Assembly (NCBI RefSeq): GCF_032854445.1
Contig: NC_088302.1
Span: 53,600,046-53,664,045 of the forward strand
Source: Liolophura sinensis
Lineage: Eukaryota > Mollusca > Polyplacophora > Chitonida > Chitonidae
Direction of reading: 5' to 3'
Length of the DNA stretch: 64,000 nt
The position numbers and the translations under genes are program-made. Each line of letters opens with the position of its first letter. The stretch's first letter is position 1. Under the pieces are notes generated by a model. That model was not told the origin of the DNA. It did no database searches and was given only the letters and a program-made list of their open reading frames with translations. Below, piece by piece: positions 25,001 to 34,399 of the stretch.

Positions 25001-28000
25001 GTGTCCATGCTGTGTCAGTGTGTCCATGCTGTGGCATTGTGTCCATGCTGTGGCATTGTGTCCATGTTGTGGCATTGTGTCCATGCTGTGTTAGTGTGTC
25101 CATGTTGTGGCATTGTGTCCATGCTGTGTCAGTGTGTCCATGTTGTGGTGTTGTGTTCATGCTGTGGCATTGTGTCCATGTTGTGGCATTGTGTCCATGC
25201 TGTGTCAGTGTGTCCATGTTGTGGCATTGTGTCCATGCTGTGGCATTGTGTCCATGTTGTGGCATTGTGTCTATGTTGTGGCATTGTTTCCATGTTGTGG
25301 CAGGATGTTCATGTTGTGTCAGTGTGTCCATGCTGTGTCAGTGTGTCCATGCTGTGGCATTGTGTCCATGCTGTGGCAGTGTGTCAATGCTGTGGCATTG
25401 TGTCTGTGTTGTGGCAGGATGTCCATGTTGTGTCAGTGTGTGCAGGCGGTGTCAGTGTGTCCATGCTGTGGCATTGTGTCCATGTTGGGGCAGTGTGTCC
25501 ATGTTGTGGCAGTGTGTCCATGTTGTGGCAGAATGTCCATATTGTGTCAGTGTGTCCATGTTGTGGCAGTGTGTCCATGCTTTGGCATTGTGCCCATGTT
25601 ATGACACTATGTCCATGTTGTGGCATTGTGTCCATGTTGTGGCAGGATGTCCATGTTGTGGCAGTGTGACCATGTTGTGGCATTGTGTCCATGCTGTGGC
25701 ATTGTGTCCATGTTATGGCAGTATGTCCATGATGTGGCGGTGTGTCCATGTTGTGGCAGGATGTCCGTGTTGTGGCATTGTGTCCATGTTATGGCATTGT
25801 GTCCATGTTGTGGCAGTATGTCCATGCTGGGGCAGTGTGTCACAGTTCTGGCTGTCACCAATGATATCAAGAAATACCAATAAATATAAAATAAATAGAT
25901 TGTTTGCTGTGTTTTAGATCAACTTGCAGAGCTATTTTGATGACAGACAAATCCATCCATCCGGCAGACTCGGAGCAGGTAACAGTAATACTTCAGAAAT
26001 ACAGCAGATTAATTAAGTTGCTATGTGTAGTTACATGTAGTTTAATTATATATTACAGTCTATTTAGCTGGCCTCCTTGAGGAGAGGGTTAGCATGGCAG
26101 GGGGTTGGGGGGTTGAGGGGGGGGGCGCAGTGACCAATCTATTTACACTCCACACACCAATATAAAATATGTATCACATATTTTATTTGTATATTACTTT
26201 CTTTGTAATATGGTGAGATAGACAACGTCAAACCACTGGTGAGGTATGGGATCAATTTTGACCTTGGATGGGAAATTCCTCTTCATTCTTCCCTTTATTT
26301 ATGATGTTGCACTTACCTGACACTTCATGTCTGCTATGCTTTTTGATAATAGATGGAAATGTATTTTCAGTAAAGTACATTATCTCTTGCTGGCAATAAA
26401 AAATAGAATACAGAAACACACACGCATGAAGATGATTGATCCAGCTCATGCTGGCTTGCTCTCCAGTCATTCGTGGAAAGGTCAGCCATCAACCTGCAGA
26501 TGATCATTGGTTCCCTCTGGGATCTGCCCAGTTTTCTCTCAGCATAATGCTGGCAGTCTTTGTATGTGTGAAATATTCTTTAGTACAGTGTAAAAAGGTG
26601 ATTGTTATGTTTTCAAATACGTACAAACAAGCGAGTACATGAATGTGACAAGGCATTTAACCATGTCATGTAGGTATCTGCAGTAGCCTGAGTCGCACAG
26701 GGCTGATGCCAGCAGAACCAACACACACACAAACAAAAGTTTTTCTTTGGGTATAGATGTTGGTTAAAAAGTTTCTTTGGTCAGTGCAGGGTCATCATTA
26801 TGGAGCTTAACAGCAAATCATAACTTGGTCATGGTGGTTGTTGTTTTTTGTGGTTGGACCTCCGTCACATAAACTGTTGTAGTCTGAATGCAACTTACAG
26901 GCCATGTTTAGCTGCTTAATGATTATCAAAGACTGTTGTATAGAGTTGCCCATGGCTTGTCAAGGCATCCTAGATCAGAAGAGTTAAAGGATACACCACC
27001 ATTTCCCATTGGCTGGTGTGAGAAACAGGAAGTTCCAGTCTATGCCCAGCCTGTGCTGAATTTAAGTATGGCTCATTTCTTGAACCATGACCAAACATGA
27101 GGGGTTTAATCCAGACAACCCTGTTTACACTAGTCATCAAATCAGCATAGATTCAGTATCCTGTGAAGGCAAAGGCTTGTTGCTGCCTTGGCGTCTGTTA
27201 TCACGTTTATTCCCTTGTTGTCCACAGCTCACATTGTTACACTTGCCCTGCCCTGATGACCCTAACCGTCCTGTGTCTGTCCTGGAGCTTGGACCCTCCA
27301 GCATGGCTTGTCCTCAGGGAATGTGTGAGTATTATAGGTCCCCAGTACACCAGGTTCGAGTCACATCATTATGACAATAGAATGATGACTTTTGTTGCCC
27401 GGTTAGCATCAAGACGGCACATCAGCCATATTTTGATATTCAGACAGGGTAACAGTTGTATTTCACCTAAAGTGTGGCATGCAAATATGCACTTTCAGAA
27501 GCGCATGAAGGCCTCAGAATGATACTTTTGATGCCAACACTTCTGTTTTTCATATAAGAAATTAATCTAACTTGATATAAAACTAAGTTGCCTCATAACG
27601 TGGATGAATGAAACAAAATGTGTCACTTGAACTTTAAGTGAAATGGAGTATATTAAAATTTATATCTGAAATTAATGTCATCATTCTTTAGAATGTATGA
27701 AGTGTAAAGTGTTTCCATGTTATTAAGTGTAAAAACTAAGAAATTTGACGTTGGCATCTTGGCATCTTGCCTGTGAAGACATGGACTTTACCTGTGATTG
27801 ATTACAGATCTTGTACACCTTTGCCGAGAAGGAGCAGACAACTCCTGTAGTCCACGAGAAGACCTGCAGCCTGCACTGGATCTCTTGTTTCCTGACAGCG
27901 CCTCCCCTTCAGGTATCGTGATCAGGTTTTTGGACTGTGTGTGGTGGGATGGCAATCCCATAATTTATGTATGTGTACAGTCTACATAGTGTACATGTAG

Positions 28001-30558
28001 ACACTGATGTGATCTGACATCTGAACATAGGCCTACACACTGCTCTTATCACATAGGTTATGTGGTCAGGTTTATGAAGTGGTGTGACCTGACTAATAGA
28101 ACCGAAATACAAATGTAAGTACCTATGCGATCAGGTTTATGAGGTGATATGAGGTGACTAACAGAACTGACATACCTATGTGGTCAGGTTTATGGGGAGA
28201 TGTGATGTGACTAATGGAACTGAAATACCTATGCGATCAGATTTATGAGGCGATGTGACGTGACTAATAGAACTGATGTAACTGTAGTCAGGTTTGTTTG
28301 CAGCCCATTAGTAAGGCTTCTTATAAAAGAAAACTGGTTCATTTCATGACATTATTTCAGGCTTTAACCTAAAATTGTAATCCAAATTAGATTCTTAAGT
28401 GTGCATCAGGTTGATAAAAAAATTGATTGTTGATGTTTTTTATGTTGTAGTACAAGTTTGAGAATCAAGCTTCAAATATTTTGTTTTGTAAAATTTAAAG
28501 TTTTGGACTTTAGCCCAAAAAGGACTTTGTGAAGCAGGCTTTGGGGGTGACACTCCACTGTGTGGATGCGGTTCAGAGTAATTGATGATGTTGGGAAAAG
28601 CAGTGTTCAGTAATGCTTCCAGAAAACATTTAGTACTAATGCTAATCAAGTTTTGAGCAGGGATCAAATGCCAAAGAAATAAATGAAGCAAAGCCTTCTA
28701 GTAAATTTATTCATTTACTTGATTAGTCTTTGCCATTCTTAAGAACATTTCACTCATGTGATGGTGGCAAATGTTATGATGAGAGGAAGCCGGGCTCTTC
28801 CTGGTGTGAACCCACGATCATCTGTAGGTTGCTGGCATACCTTCGCAAGTATGGCCGTAGAGAAGCTAGCATGATCTGGGCATAGACTAACAGTGATCAC
28901 ATTGGTGAGAGGTTTCTGATTGTGCTTCACATTGGTGATTGTGCTTCACTAGCACACTAACCATCTGGACAAGGATGCCCTTAATACTAGTATGCGCTTT
29001 GTGTTCAGAAATAAGCGTTTAGTTGTGTCATACCTGAGATTTTGACTGGAGTCAAGAATGGCTGTGGGGAATTACTCCACTGTCTATGGTTGTTGTAGTT
29101 CAGGGGATATAATGTAACTTGCATTGATACTGTAAGTGATACAAACAGGGGAATGGGCTGTGGTCTCGTGATTTGATATATGTGATACACAGATACTTAT
29201 CTTTTTGTTTGCTCTTCAAAACTGGATGTGCAAAAGGTATGAAAAACATCAGTTTGATGAGGTCAATTTACCCTGCAAATTGATTGAGAGGCTGGATGAA
29301 TTTACTTCCAATATCAAAATAGCACTACATTTTCAGGGATAGATACAATAGTTTGTGCATAAATTGAAACTGATACAACATTTATGTCCTGTTGTGCTTG
29401 TGTTGCAGATTCAGGGCCGAGTATCTTGTGGTATATGTACTTCAGACAGAGCAACACCCAGGGAGTGGAGACACAAACCCCAGACCATGTAGTGACCATA
29501 CCTGGTCCAGGGTCAGAACTGGACATGGACCATGTGGTCAAACAGGTAAACTGTTATACAGAGCAACACCCAGGGAGTGGAGACACAAACCCCAGACCAT
29601 GTAGTGACCATACCTAGTCCAGGGTCAGAACTGGACATGGACCATGTGGTCAAACAGGTAAACTGTTATACAGAGTAGCACCCAGGGAGTGGAGACACAA
29701 ACCCCAGATCATGTAGTGACCATACCTGGTCCAGGGTCAGAACTGGACATGGACCATGTGGTCAGACAGGTAAACTATTATACAGAGTAGCACCCAGGGA
29801 GTGGAGACACAAACCCCAGACCATGTAGTGACCATACCTGGTCCAGGGTCAGAACTGGACATGGATCAATTAGTCAAACAGGTAAACTGATATACAGAGT
29901 AGCACCCACCTAGACACAAACCCCCCACCCCCAGTGGTCAGGGTATATGCAAGTACTGTGTGTGTCTGTACGTCGGCCTGATTTTGGGAACAAGTTAAAC
30001 CATTCAAGGTTACAATTACACAGCACCATGAGGTCAGAAGGAGAACCGTATTGCCATGGTTAATGTCAGCCATCTAGGATTTCTTGGCAGTCACATCTTT
30101 CTTTTAATGAAAAATACATCATAAGAGTGATAATTTGTTTCATGATAACATGCATGGAACCTCAGCTACTGAGCTTGTTTATCTAACTGTAACTAATATG
30201 CATGTATAACTGATATTTCCATATTTTATTGTTCTAGGCCAAGGACATTTTTGCCAGGTTGTGCCCAGATGAGGAATTTCTTCCCAAGGCTCCGAACCCT
30301 GAGGATATTATATTTGATGATGGCAAGTCGGCAGAACCAGGTGAAGGGTTCCAAGATAAACCAAGTGGTGCAGATGGGGATTCCAAAGGGATTTCCCAAC
30401 CAGAGACAACAGAGGTGACACCAGGGGACACAGGGATTTTCCAAACAAAAGTGACACCAGAGGCCACAGGGATTTGCCAAACAGAAGAGTCTGAGGGGAA
30501 TTCCCAACCAGACTCTTTGGAGAAATCACAAGTAGGGAAGACCAAAGAATCAGAGTAA
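10026..30558 (+). CDS. CHM: Rab escort protein (REP/CHM family, GDI superfamily), complete 17-exon gene
   Basis: Rab escort protein presents newly made Rab GTPases to geranylgeranyl transferase II and delivers them to membranes. Coding exons: 10026-10077, 12324-12390, 13148-13220, 13765-13892, 14611-15163, 15977-16093, 16548-16668, 17094-17209, 17623-17729, 18061-18135, 19095-19139, 19450-19512, 25918-25978, 27228-27324, 27808-27912, 29409-29545, 30238-30558. Phases agree throughout, giving 746 codons including stop (human CHM is about 653 residues). Signatures: N-terminal [19 protein letters not shown], then [66 protein letters not shown] and C-terminal [12 protein letters not shown]. Exon 5 encodes an acidic low-complexity linker, and the tail after residue 660 is Thr/Glu/Pro/Gly rich. 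The start is ATG in context aacATGG. Weak points are the acceptors of exon 4 (taag/acagg) and exon 9 (tttgaag/ggatt), chosen for phase and homology. Three exons have tandemly amplified 3' ends. Confidence 0.95.
10078..12323 (+). other. REP intron 1
   Basis: The intron runs from gtatgg to a gtttcag acceptor. It has no recognisable exon, SINE or tandem array. It may hold regulatory sequence near the 5' end, but nothing specific can be supported. Confidence 0.6.
14026..14110. repeat. 30 bp tandem repeat, 3 copies, REP intron 4
   Basis: Three near-perfect copies of catgtaagtgggaagcggca plus the tgtacatgta palindrome occur. Each unit contains gtaagt, but it does not resemble the upstream exon end (cttgtctg/gtgagt), so it is not one of the exon-derived arrays. 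Confidence 0.9.
15388..15752 (-). mobile_element. tRNA-derived SINE (family B) with (CACT)n tail, reverse orientation, flanked by a target-site duplication
   Basis: Read on the minus strand it starts with a tRNA-like head (ggatagcacagttggtagag, then a B box around ggatcaatcc). It continues through a body found also at 24293-24650 and ends in cgacgttaaaccccaagcac followed by (CACT)n. Perfect 12 bp direct repeats, tagaaaagaaag, flank it at 15376-15387 and 15753-15764, as expected for LINE-type target-primed insertion. It lies in REP intron 5. Confidence 0.9.
18111..18645 (+). repeat. 36 bp tandem array derived from the 3' end and splice donor of REP exon 10
   Basis: About 15 copies of a unit reading gtgattgtggataaagagaa then caagtaagtcatctca. 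The first copy is the real end of exon 10 (encoding SVIVDKEN, donor aacaa/gtaagt at 18135); the rest extend into intron 10. Most copies keep the gtaag donor, and substitutions accumulate (gatgatgagaac, ggttgtgg). In the exon frame each unit reads into TAA at the donor, so only the first donor is productive. Confidence 0.93.
18813..18985 (-). mobile_element. tRNA-derived SINE (family A), internally deleted, REP intron 10
   Basis: The segment starts with ttatttatttgaattgatta and gccgtactgggc, jumps to catccacaggttgctggcag, then continues through gacttgaactcacaccgacc and ggcgcgctaacca. This is the family A consensus in reverse with about 60 bp missing from the middle. Confidence 0.8.
19450..21360 (+). 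repeat. 63 bp tandem array derived from REP exon 12 plus its splice donor
   Basis: Exon 12 (19450-19512) encodes [20 protein letters not shown] and ends ggctccag/gtaagg. From 19513 on, about 30 copies follow of a 63 bp unit containing the exon's last 40 or so bases (agttatctacctaaacaata, tctgccctcgggttatgg) and the first part of the intron (aggtaaggcaatattgacag). The donor base varies: many copies read gtaagg, others gtacgg or gttcgg. Spurious long open frames come from the 21-codon period. The conserved exon frame usually hits TAA at the donor. Confidence 0.95.
21361..22885 (+). repeat. Diverged and composite continuation of the exon-12-derived array (about 170 bp higher-order units)
   Basis: The 63 bp theme continues (ccctgaacaatatctaccct, caggttatggctcc, ggctcagggtaaggc) with about six composite units of about 170 bp. 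Each adds about 105 bp of new sequence (cagattccacaaaaccattt, gagacagggttatagagctt, gggcccaatagatgtaaaag). Spacings of the phrase ggctccatgggcag are 169-170 bp over 21920-22430. Confidence 0.9.
22886..23875. other. REP intron 12, unique-looking stretch
   Basis: Nothing recognisable is seen apart from short AT-rich runs. The open frames here are short and lack family signatures. Confidence 0.5.
23876..24115 (-). mobile_element. tRNA-derived SINE (family A), reverse orientation, REP intron 12
   Basis: A (TTTA)n run is followed by gattggtgttttactcaaaa, atttcactattacgacagcc, attatggtgggaggaaaccg, ggccggagaggaaggcagca and gctggacttgaacacacagc. The tRNA-like head at the right end fades into unrelated sequence. 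Confidence 0.85.
24184..24755 (+). repeat. Outlying relics of the exon-12-derived array, split by a SINE
   Basis: Segments 24184-24292 and 24650-24755 contain array phrases (gttatggcactaggtaaggc, gttatctgcctgaacaatat, cagggtaaggcaatatt). A family B SINE sits between them. They mark the old limit of the array, or a piece separated by later insertions. Confidence 0.75.
24293..24650 (-). mobile_element. tRNA-derived SINE (family B) inserted in the exon-12-derived repeat
   Basis: It is closely similar to 15388-15752: gtgagtgagtgcttgtggtt, aacgtcgtactcaacag, tcagtcatatgacgacgaag, and tRNA-like accaactgtgctatccgag at the right end. It is flanked by tattgacagg on both sides, a likely target-site duplication, although the array itself also supplies that phrase. 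Confidence 0.88.
24945..25852. repeat. 18 bp minisatellite, about 50 copies, REP intron 12
   Basis: The unit is close to tgtccatgctgtggcatt with common variants (gttgtggcag, ctgtgtcagtg). The period is a multiple of three and stop-free in several frames, so both strands show long repetitive open frames (Cys/Val-rich on plus, Thr/Gln/His-rich on minus). The next real REP exon starts only 65 bp downstream at 25918. Confidence 0.95.
26468..26605 (+). mobile_element. Fragment of tRNA-derived SINE (family A), forward orientation, REP intron 13
   Basis: The order of blocks matches family A: cgtggaaaggtcagccatca, acctgcagatgatcattgg, atctgcccagttttctctca, gcataatgctggcagtc and gtgaaatattctttagtac. 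The head and the AAAT tail are missing. Confidence 0.75.
28040..28290 (+). repeat. About 55 bp tandem repeat, 4-5 copies, REP intron 15
   Basis: Copies carry gatcaggtttatgaggtgat, gtgactaatagaactga and ataccta. The phrase gatcaggttt also occurs just inside the intron after the donor at 27912 (gtatcgtgatcaggtttttg), so a seed near the splice donor is possible, but no coding sequence is included. Confidence 0.75.
28703..28985 (-). mobile_element. Diverged tRNA-derived SINE (family A), reverse orientation, REP intron 15
   Basis: Diverged but collinear blocks are seen: tttattcatttacttgatta, gaacatttcactcatgtgat, gaggaagccgggctcttcc, gttgctggcataccttcgc, atggccgtagagaagctagc, cattggtgagaggtttctg and agcacactaaccatctgg. 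Confidence 0.8.
29447..29915 (+). repeat. 112 bp tandem array derived from the 3' end and splice donor of REP exon 16
   Basis: Exon 16 (29409-29545) ends with sequence encoding MDHVVKQ and donor aaacag/gtaaac. Its last 99 bases plus the first 13 of the intron recur at spacings of exactly 112 bp (cagag start points at 29447, 29559, 29671, 29783, 29895). The last copy is incomplete. All four complete copies keep acaggtaaact. Because 112 is not a multiple of three, readthrough changes frame. Confidence 0.95.
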
Positions 30559-30816
30559 AATTCCCAAAGAGGACAGACAAGTGAATCAGAGGGAAATCTG
30601 ACTCAAGAACAATGACCTCATCTTAAAAGAATTCATTTAGTAAAGTGCAACTATTCTGTCTTCACAGTATTCAAGGTACATGTAGATCCTCCAAATTTTA
30701 TACGCTGTCCTGTGACCACTGAAGCTAAATGATCTTGGAGAACACCTGGAGAAAGGCTTCAAGCTTTCGAATAACTGTTTCAGGGAATCATTCTGTGGAG
30801 ACCGGGAAAAGACAGG

Positions 30817-30822
30817 AATAAA
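30817..30822 (+). promoter_or_regulatory. Candidate polyadenylation signal of the REP gene
   Basis: AATAAA lies 259 bases downstream of the TAA stop at 30556-30558, in ggaataaaagtc. It is the first canonical hexamer after the stop that I see. The cleavage site is not verifiable here. Confidence 0.5.
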
Positions 30823-30829
30823 AGTCATT

Positions 30830-32270
30830 TAGAAAACAAGTTGCTTCCCAGTTAACCAATTATTACCTCAAATGCAGGTCCATGTAGTTTTTTGTGATAT
30901 CAGTTTTAAATAATTTATCTAAAATATCTTGGGTGATATTACGGCTTCCCATCTGTGACCAGTATATCGGACAAGCATACATGTATGTACATCCATGTTC
31001 ATGTAGGATGTACTTCAAAATGGTTGTGTACTTTGCTGGAGTCATTTAAAGATGTGTTTTTGTCATACACACATCCTTTTTATCTTTCATTTAATAATCT
31101 TTGTATTAAGGAATTAAGTTTGTGACAGGCAGAAGTTATAGATATAATGTAATGCTTGCAGTACATTATCTAGATCCATCATTTTTTAATGCCATGCTGG
31201 AGAATTTTTCCTCTCACATGATGGCTGATCGTTTTATGGGTAGAGGAAGCGAGAGTCTTCATGAACCGCAAGACTGTTGGTGGCTCTTTGAGAGATGGAA
31301 GGGATGTTTTCCTTTTACGAGTGTCCTATATACCGGTCAATATTTGGTACTGTCGTTCATTCGTGTTCCTCAGTTTTGATGTTCTAGGATCTAGACTATT
31401 TTGTTTAACTTGATTAACAAGCTAATACATTTATAAGACTGAATACATACTTACATGATGGAATATCACTGTAATAAAATAATTTTTAAATAACTATGTA
31501 TAAATAAATTAATGTTTTCAAAATTTAAAGGCATTTTGAAGACTATAATTAATGCAACATCTAACCTTTTTCACATGGACATGTCGGCAAGCTTTAGAAA
31601 ATTAAACGTAAGGTTGATTGTTGCACGTTTCTGGAGTGACGGTGGTGAAGTGGATCATTTTAGAGCGTGTCATCATTTTGCAAAAGAGGATATCGCTTTG
31701 CTTTTAATTAGACTTTCGAAGCCAGATTTGATGTTCAAGATTTCATGGGGATCTAAAGATAAAATTGCAAAGATCTTTAAAACATAGAGCAAACATGTTT
31801 GGATTTCAGACTGCAATATGTGTATCCATTTCGTGACGGAGATGACATTTTATGCTAATTAGTAGCGCTAAAGGTGGAAAAATTAATTAAAATTATGTAA
31901 GTAATTTTTGTACACTATTAAAATCATGTAGTTCAATTCTATATGTTGATCATATAATGTCTGTCAGCAACCTGCGGATGGTCGTGGGTTTCCATAAGTA
32001 AAATATTCTTGAGTACGGCGTAAAACACCAATCAAATAAATAAATAAATAAATTGATCATATAACCAAAAATACTTATCAAATATGAAGTTAAAAAACAT
32101 TTGCCCCATAGAAAACTCGACTATCAAATATTGACCCATACTGTTTTGTATGTATGCAACCTTTGTGTTTGAAAGTATTGAGGTGTAATTGCAAATGTAC
32201 TGTTGGAGTGTGTTCATTTAGTGTTGATGTAGTACTACTTACTGACAGAAAAGTGTTACTGGTGTTTTGA
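30830..32270. other. Intergenic stretch after the REP gene
   Basis: No coding exon is supported. A degenerate SINE-like stretch may exist at 31186-31300 (ttttaatgccatgctggaga, gatggctgatcgttttatgg), and a truncated family A SINE sits at 31960-32056. The rest is AT-rich unique sequence. Confidence 0.5.
31960..32056 (+). mobile_element. 3' part of tRNA-derived SINE (family A), internally deleted
   Basis: The segment reads gtctgtcagcaacctgcgga, tggtcgtgggtttcc, then jumps to aagtaaaatattcttgagta, cggcgtaaaacaccaatc and (AAAT)n. The roughly 50 bp between these blocks in the full-length copy is absent. Confidence 0.85.
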
Positions 32271-33325
32271 TTAGAAACCATTTTGTATATACACAAATCC
32301 CATAGCCTAGGACCACACAAGTGCATGTACACAAATTCCATAGCCTAAGACCACACTATTGTACATACACAAATCCCATAGCCCAAGACTACAGAAGTGC
32401 ACGCACACAAATCCTATAGCCTAAGACCACAGAAGTGCACATACACAAATCCTATAGCCTAAGGCCTTACCAGTGCACGTACATAAATCCCATAGCCTAA
32501 GACCACACAAGTGCATGTACATGTACATAAATCCCATAGCTTAAGACCACACTATTGTACATACACAAATCCCATAGCCCAAGACTACAGAAGTGCATGC
32601 ACACAAATCCTATAGCCTAAGACCACAGAAGTGCATGTACACAAATCCTATAGCCTAAGACCTTACCAGTGCACGTACATAAATCCCATAGCTTAAGACC
32701 ACACATAGGGGCCTCCGTGGCTCAGTTGGTTAGCGCAGCGTGATGACCCAGCAGTTTCTCACCAATGTGGTCGCTGTAAATTCAAGTCCAGCTCATGCCA
32801 GCTTCCTCTCCGGCCGTATGTGGGAAGGTCTGACAGCAACTTGCAGATGGTCATGGGTTTCCCCCGGGTTGTGCCCGGTTTCCACCCACTATAATGCTGA
32901 ACACTGTCGTATAAGTGAAATATTCTTGAGTACGGCGAAAAACACCAATCAAATAAATAAATAAGACCACACAAGTGCACGTACACAAATCTTATAGCCT
33001 AAGACCTCACAAGCGTATGTACATAAATCTCATAGCCTAACACCACACAAGTGCGCGCACATAAATCCCATAGCATAAGACCACGCAACTGTTCGCACAC
33101 AAATCCCATAGCCTAAGACCACGCAACTGTATGCAAACAAATCCCATAGCCTAAGACCACACTATTTTCCGCACACTAATCCCATAGCCTAAGACCACAC
33201 AGTTGTATGCACACAAATCCCAAAGCCTAAGACCACACTATTCTATATACACAAATCCCTTAGCCTAAGACCACACAACTGTATGTACACAAATCCCATA
33301 GCCTAAGACCACATTAATGTATGTA
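32270..33325. repeat. 38-40 bp satellite-like array, about 20 copies, split by a SINE
   Basis: The unit contains acaaatcccatagcctaaga then ccacacaagtgcatgtac. Copies run from 32270 to 32706 and resume at 32965-33325 after a SINE insertion. Divergence between copies is moderate. Confidence 0.92.
32708..32964 (+). mobile_element. Full-length tRNA-derived SINE (family A) inserted in the satellite
   Basis: The 5' head ggggcctccgtggctcagtt then ggttagcgcag resembles a tRNA A-box region. A B-box-like gtaaattcaagtcc follows. The body runs through cttcctctccggccgtatgt and ttgcagatggtcatgggttt to cgaaaaacaccaatcaa and (ATAA)n. It is the best-preserved copy in the window and serves as the reference for the other family A fragments. 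Confidence 0.93.
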
Positions 33326-34290
33326 CAATGTCAATCTCTTCACAAATGCAGCAGCTACACTGCATGTGCAGTGACCTTAATCTAAGTCAGCTGAATCGGT
33401 CTGGATGTTGAGCTGCCTTGCGCTTAGCACAAGCACAAAAAACCTAGTGATAAATCATTCAAGATCTGATTGTCCTCCAGGTTATATACCACTGATTATG
33501 GATTTGACAATTTAATATTTGTAGCTGTCATGTGTTTTTATGTTAGGCATAATTTATTACCCGATTCATGTTGCATCTGCTGATGGATTAACAATCAACA
33601 CATATTCTGTTGGATATTGCAGTGATTTTATTGTCATATATAATTGTGAACAGTTTGAGCTTACAATACGTAAAATGTCTCCACCAAGCAAGCATGGGAT
33701 GTCCTATTCCAATACATACATGTAAATAAACTGAAAAATATTAATATATAATGATAAAGCTTTAGTCCTTTGTTGACTTCACACTGGAATAATGCATTGT
33801 TTTAGTTGAAATTAATTAACTATTTGGTTGATATACAAGATTGTTACACTTGAGATATGAGCCTAAAGCTGCAGCAGCCTGAGGTTGCCTGCCTTGTTAT
33901 TTAATTATTACTACAGTAAGAGACATGTATACTGGCATCTTTAGGGTTGAAGTATTTATGCTACTCTTTTCCACCCACATGCTGTTCAAATTTTAACTGG
34001 AATCACTCCTGTCCGAATTTTTGTTGATGGAAAATATCTTTCTCAGAAATCAAGAACAACTGAGAATTAACAGGCGAGTTTGATACATATTTAACAGGCC
34101 ATTGCACACATTTCTGATACTGATAGGGTAAATTTCAGTCTTGTAGTTACATAAGGACTGAAAAGCTGTGAAATTCATGTGGAGTTACTTATGCCTTACA
34201 GGTGTACACTACATAGTATATTTTCACTTAATTATGCATACCAATACTGATATATTCATACATGTACACATACTCCTCCAGGGGTGGTTG
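33326..34290. other. Intergenic stretch before the LINE
   Basis: No repeat or exon can be supported in this AT-rich stretch. The 5' boundary of the LINE is not precisely visible. Confidence 0.5.
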
Positions 34291-34399
34291 GAGAGACTGG
34301 AGAGAAATCGGACGTGTTGTTTGGTCGCTCAGTCTGACTCAGTTAAATTTCAGCCGAAATTTCAGCTGATAAATTCAGTGAGTAAATAGACCCTTAAGC

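Noticed and set aside
24943-25917. Long open frames (up to 324 codons) on both strands
   Set aside because: They arise from an 18 bp repeat that is stop-free in several frames. The translated sequence is pure repetition on both strands and no gene context supports it.
31512-31787. 91-codon plus-strand frame in the intergenic region after the REP gene
   Set aside because: It is a single ATG-to-stop frame without recognisable domain, splice context or coding bias. It is noted only in case transcript data show otherwise.
32694-32975. Target-site duplication taagaccacaca around the family A SINE
   Set aside because: It cannot be told apart from the satellite's own period, which repeats the same phrase, so I do not claim it as proven.
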